DNA of 64,000 bases, taken from NCBI RefSeq assembly GCF_001677335.1, contig NZ_LZYB01000002.1, positions 1-64,000 on the forward strand, in the 5' to 3' direction. The position numbers were made by a program, and so were the translations under genes. The notes beneath the pieces were generated by a model that was not told where the DNA came from, did no database searches, and saw nothing but the letters and a program-made list of their open reading frames with translations. This DNA comes from Erythrobacter dokdonensis DSW-74. Its GTDB lineage: Bacteria > Pseudomonadota > Alphaproteobacteria > Sphingomonadales > Sphingomonadaceae. Of the stretch, positions 60,970 to 64,000 are shown piece by piece. Numbering within the stretch: the stretch's first letter is position 1; each line of letters opens with the position of its first letter.

Positions 60970-62814
60970 TCAGGCCTTCGCCTTGGCAATATAGCGGCTT
61001 ACGGTGTTGGCCACGACATTGAGCGGCGCATTGCCGCCGAGGATCACCGCGGTGTTGAAGGCCTTGAAGTCATAGGCGCTGCCAAGCTCGGCCTGCGCGC
61101 GGGCGCGCTGGCGCACGATTTCCGAGTGGCCGATCTTGTAGCCGCAGGCCTGCCCCGGCCAGCTGCAATAGCGATCGACCTCGGACGCGACTTCCTCGGC
61201 CTTGGAGCCGTTGCGCTCGACGAAGAACTGGCGACCTTGCTCGCGCGTCCAGCGCTTGGAGTGGAGGCCCGTGTCGACCACCAACCGGCAGGCGCGGAAG
61301 GCGAGGGATTGCAGGTAGCCCAATCGCCCGACCTTGAATTCGTCATAGGCGCCCAGCTCGTCGGCCAGCTGTTCGGCATAGAGCGCCCAGCCTTCGCTGA
61401 AAGCGTTGAAGGCCAGGATCGAGCGGATCAGCGGCAGGCGGTTGGAGAATTCGCCCTCCCACACATGGCCCGGAATGCTCTCGTGGAAGGTGAGATCGGC
61501 GAGATCATATTTGCGGTGCAGGTCGGTGGTGCGCAAGTTGATCCAGAAGCGCCCGGGGATCGAGCCGTCCTTGCTCCCCGCGCCGCCATAGGCCCCCGGC
61601 GCGCCCGGTTCCTCGGCGAGCGGCAGGCGGCGGACTTCCAGCGGCGGATCGACCAGCCGGTTGAAAGCGCGCGGCATCTGCGCCTTGATCCAGTCGACCC
61701 GGTCATTGATGAAATCGAAGATCTCCTTGCGACCCGGATCCCCCTCGGCAAACCGGTAGCGCGGGTCGGCGCTGAGCGCCTGCATCCGCTCGCCCACGCT
61801 TCCCTTGGTGTAGCCGATGTCTTTCAGGATCGGGTCCATCCGCGCGTGCAGTTCATCCAGTTCGGCAAGGCCCTGACGGTGGATCTCGTCGGGTGTCAGC
61901 GTGGTGGTGGTCGAAGCGCCCACCGCCCAGCCGTAATATTCCTCGCCCATCGGCTGGGCCCACATTCCGGCATTGTCCTTTGCCTCGGCACGCTGGCGCC
62001 TGAGCTCGGCAAGCTGGCGTTCGAGCGCCGGCAGGATCCCTCCTGCAATGATCCGTTCGGCCTGCGCAGCCGCGCCGGCGGCACCGGAGATCCCGCTCGC
62101 GGCGAGCGGGCCGGCATAGCTGTCGCTTGCCTGGGCAAGGCTGGCCTCCATCTGGGCGATCGCCTTGTCGAGCAGGAAGGCGGGCGGCACGAGCCCCATG
62201 CCACGCGCGGAGCGGATCCGGTCGCGCTCGCCATCGAGGATCGCGGGCACCTCGGCCAGGCGATCCATGTAGGGGCCGACATCCTCGCTCGTCTTCAGGG
62301 GTTGGGTCGAACCGAAGAAGCGCGGCAGATCAAGATAGCCGCCGACATTCTGGATCACCACGTAGGGCGCGTTGCGCCAGCTGCCGACGGCCACATCGCC
62401 ATAGGGCATGGCCATGCCTTCAAGCGCCTTGGAAAAGGCGGTGTCGACCACTTCAAAGCCGATCTGCTGGTCGCTGGTCAGACCTTCCTTGGGGAAGGCG
62501 CGGGCTTCGGCCACGAGATCCTTGAGGGTCGTCGCATAATCGCTGCGCCCTTCCTCGCCCGGCGTGCCGAAGGTTGCGCGCCATGCGGCATATTCGCCGG
62601 TATCGACGCCCAGCCCGGTCGCGCGACCCGGTTCATGGGCAAGCATCCGGTAGGCGATCGCATCGAGCGCGGCGTCGGCATCGAGCCCGGCAATCGCGCT
62701 GCTGCCGGGCCTGGCCTGGCTGCGCGCGCAGGCTGGCAGGAGGGCGAGGGCGGAGACACCGCCAAGCCCGGCAAGGGCCTGGCGGCGGGTGAAATCGGCA
62801 AATCTCTCTCTCAT
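60970..62814 (-). CDS. DUF885-family probable zinc peptidase, exported lipoprotein
   Basis: A 614-residue protein. The N terminus has a twin-Arg-like start (DFTRRQALAGLGGVSALALL) ending in a lipobox-like LLPAC, so it is likely exported and lipid-anchored. The DUF885 domain spans the rest, with the hallmark HESIPGHVWE near 445 (H-E-x-x-x-G-H zinc motif) and FSEGWALYAEQLADE near 475. Relatives are carboxypeptidase-like but mostly uncharacterised. The start at 62814 is the ATG that begins the signal sequence; an earlier start at 62865 would precede it. Confidence 0.88.
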   Translation of the reverse strand: MRERFADFTRRQALAGLGGVSALALLPACARSQARPGSSAIAGLDADAALDAIAYRMLAHEPGRATGLGVDTGEYAAWRATFGTPGEEGRSDYATTLKDLVAEARAFPKEGLTSDQQIGFEVVDTAFSKALEGMAMPYGDVAVGSWRNAPYVVIQNVGGYLDLPRFFGSTQPLKTSEDVGPYMDRLAEVPAILDGERDRIRSARGMGLVPPAFLLDKAIAQMEASLAQASDSYAGPLAASGISGAAGAAAQAERIIAGGILPALERQLAELRRQRAEAKDNAGMWAQPMGEEYYGWAVGASTTTTLTPDEIHRQGLAELDELHARMDPILKDIGYTKGSVGERMQALSADPRYRFAEGDPGRKEIFDFINDRVDWIKAQMPRAFNRLVDPPLEVRRLPLAEEPGAPGAYGGAGSKDGSIPGRFWINLRTTDLHRKYDLADLTFHESIPGHVWEGEFSNRLPLIRSILAFNAFSEGWALYAEQLADELGAYDEFKVGRLGYLQSLAFRACRLVVDTGLHSKRWTREQGRQFFVERNGSKAEEVASEVDRYCSWPGQACGYKIGHSEIVRQRARAQAELGSAYDFKAFNTAVILGGNAPLNVVANTVSRYIAKAKA

Positions 62815-62865
62815 GGCGACTTGGCTTACCGCCAGGTCGATGCGAGTCAATCGCCGGGACTGCAA

Positions 62866-63234
62866 TCAGTCCTTGAGAATGCCCGTCACCTTGCCGCCTT
62901 CGAGCGCCAGCAGATTGAGCACGGCATGATGCAGCGCGATGTTCTGCTCGGCGGTGCCTTCGTAATCGGTCATGCCTAGTTCGCCGGCCAGTTCCTTGCG
63001 GTTCCCGTAGCTTGGATCAATCCCGACCATCTTCATCAGATCCACGATCGAGGTCTTCCAGTTGTACTTGTCGGCGTCGGGCATGGCGGCGATGCGGGCC
63101 ATCATCTCTTCTTCGCTGATCGCTGCAGCGGGAACCGTCGGCTCGGCTGCAGCAGGCGCTGGTGCCGCGGCCTTCTTCTCCTCCTTGCCAGAGCCAAAGA
63201 TCGCATTCTTGATTGAACTGAAAATACCCATCAT
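62866..63234 (-). CDS. DUF3597-family protein
   Basis: A 122-residue protein. The N terminus has a short amphipathic helix (MMGIFSSIKNAIFGSGKEEK), followed by an Ala/Pro/Glu linker (about 20-40) and the conserved C-terminal DUF3597 fold (KYNWKTSIVDLMKMVGIDPS, YGNRKELAGELGMTDYEGTA, NIALHHAVLNLLALEGGKVT). Its function is unknown; the fold is LysM-like in solved members. Two ATGs (63234/63231). Monocistronic. Confidence 0.85.
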   Translation of the reverse strand: MMGIFSSIKNAIFGSGKEEKKAAAPAPAAAEPTVPAAAISEEEMMARIAAMPDADKYNWKTSIVDLMKMVGIDPSYGNRKELAGELGMTDYEGTAEQNIALHHAVLNLLALEGGKVTGILKD

Positions 63235-63344
63235 AGCCTCCCTTGCGCCGTCCCCTTGCTGCCCGGGCCAGCAATAGAGCCGGATTGTTCCGGCCCGATT
63301 ACAACCCCGCTCGCAAAGGCTAGCTTGCTGGAGCCCCTTTCACA

Positions 63345-63557
63345 ATGACCGATATCGTCCTCTCGATCGTGATGCTCGCCGCCCTTGCTCTGCTGGCAGG
63401 GGCCTTTGTCCTGTGGCGACGCACCGGGCAGGTCAAGCAGCCTGCGCTGATGGTGCTGCTGGCCGTAATCGCGGTGATCAACGTGCTGATCTGGACGGTT
63501 CCGACCAAGGACGGCGCTGCACCGGTCGAGCAGATCAAGGCCGCCGGCGAGGGCTAG
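63345..63557 (+). CDS. Small membrane protein, 70 aa
   Basis: Two hydrophobic helices (about 4-24, IVLSIVMLAALALLAGAFVL, and 33-50, PALMVLLAVIAVINVLIWTV) with a positively charged loop between (WRRTGQVKQ), then a short polar tail. This suggests an inner-membrane protein with an intracellular loop. The ATG at 63345 gives this layout. It is divergent from the DUF3597 gene and converges on the TonB-like gene. No known family. Confidence 0.65.
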   Translation: MTDIVLSIVMLAALALLAGAFVLWRRTGQVKQPALMVLLAVIAVINVLIWTVPTKDGAAPVEQIKAAGEG

Positions 63558-63582
63558 GCCTCACCGGCGGCCGCGGTTCATG

Positions 63583-64000
63583 TCATTTGGGGATCTGCCA
63601 GTTCACCGTGTTGCTGTAGCTGCCCGCGACCGGCTTGCCGGTGCCATCGCGCGCGGCAACGAAACGGGCGCGCTTGCTCACGAGTTCGCAGGTCGCCTCG
63701 TCGAGCGCCTTGTGGCCGGTCGAACGGGTGATGGTGCAGCCCGTCACCTTGCCCGCCGCATCGATGGCGAGCGTGAAGCCGGCCTTCCCGCTCAACCCCT
63801 CGCGGATCCAGCGGCTGCGATAGTCGCTGTCGGTCACCCAGCGCCCCGGATTGCCGCGAGGGCTGGCCGCCACCGGATCGAAGGGCGATGCTGAGGGTGC
63901 CGGGCCGGGGATGCCGAAATCCACCGGGACGCTGATTGGACCGGTCAGCTCGCCTGCGCCGGGCAGGGTCTGGATCGGGGTGTTGCTGCCCAGATCGACG
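63583..64000 (-). CDS. Energy-transducer TonB-like C-terminal protein (partial; runs off the right edge)
   Basis: The visible C-terminal 138 residues are from a longer minus-strand frame open to the window edge. They contain the TonB-C pattern YRSRWIREGLSGKAGFTLAI, then DAAGKVTGCTITRSTGHKAL, DEATCELVSKRARF, ending in NTVNWQIPK. The N-terminal part lies outside the window. The family usually links inner-membrane ExbBD energy to outer-membrane receptors, or serves as a secreted TonB-fold protein in sphingomonads. No partner genes are seen. Confidence 0.75.
   Translation of the reverse strand, partial: VDLGSNTPIQTLPGAGELTGPISVPVDFGIPGPAPSASPFDPVAASPRGNPGRWVTDSDYRSRWIREGLSGKAGFTLAIDAAGKVTGCTITRSTGHKALDEATCELVSKRARFVAARDGTGKPVAGSYSNTVNWQIPK

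Overview
The window is high-GC alphaproteobacterial chromosome. It looks like an Erythrobacteraceae (Sphingomonadales) genome of the Erythrobacter/Porphyrobacter type. The strongest pointer is a trifunctional propionyl-CoA synthase followed by a bifunctional malonyl-CoA reductase, a pair known from Chloroflexus and from Erythrobacter sp. NAP1. Supporting signs are the ChvI/ChvG-HprK-PTS-RapZ-pckA block, HisZ, a serC leader RNA and a short alphaproteobacterial HprK.

Layout: 0-3.4 kb holds a partial secreted protein, queF, a perfect parS palindrome and a PAS-GGDEF-EAL-PilZ protein. 3.6-13.9 kb holds a co-directional pcs-mcr-accA operon, which together encodes most of acetyl-CoA -> malonyl-CoA -> 3-hydroxypropionate -> propionyl-CoA. 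13.9-15.0 kb has a curlin-repeat gene broken by one in-frame TAG. 15,121-22,713 is a 7.6-kb accessory element with TGTGGGACGT inverted ends, repeated TTGGAC sites inside each end, a perfect 5-bp target duplication (GAAAT), and insertion exactly at the 3' end of tRNA-Thr. It looks like a transposon of the Tn7/Tn5053 (TnsB/TniA) type whose transposition genes are missing. Its cargo is mostly unrecognised: an HNH-type protein, a five-gene operon of unknown function, a nuclease-like protein, and a truncated serine recombinase joined tail to tail with a truncated GHKL ATPase.

22.8-41.6 kb is core genome: rarA with a coupled DUF429-like gene, an autoregulated PadR regulator, a glycosyltransferase, serC-serA, hisZ-ridA, an esterase, purA, an L,D-transpeptidase, a MarR-like regulator, an argH-lptM-lysA-siroheme dehydrogenase operon, a TlpA-like thioredoxin and an SDR. 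41.7-49.6 kb has tRNA-Val with flanking palindromic repeats, asparaginase, an oxidoreductase, truA-fmt, recR, def and rmuC. 49.8-57.6 kb has the envelope-stress and carbon-signalling block (TrmH-type methylase, HPr, EIIA-Man, RapZ, HprK, ChvG, ChvI) divergent from pckA. The right end holds a TPR metallopeptidase, a cNMP-domain flavoprotein, a DUF885 protein, a DUF3597 protein, a small membrane protein and a partial TonB-like protein.

Most interesting items: the compact 3-hydroxypropionate module with its own accA, and the transposase-less tRNA-targeted element. No rRNA and no CRISPR array were seen.
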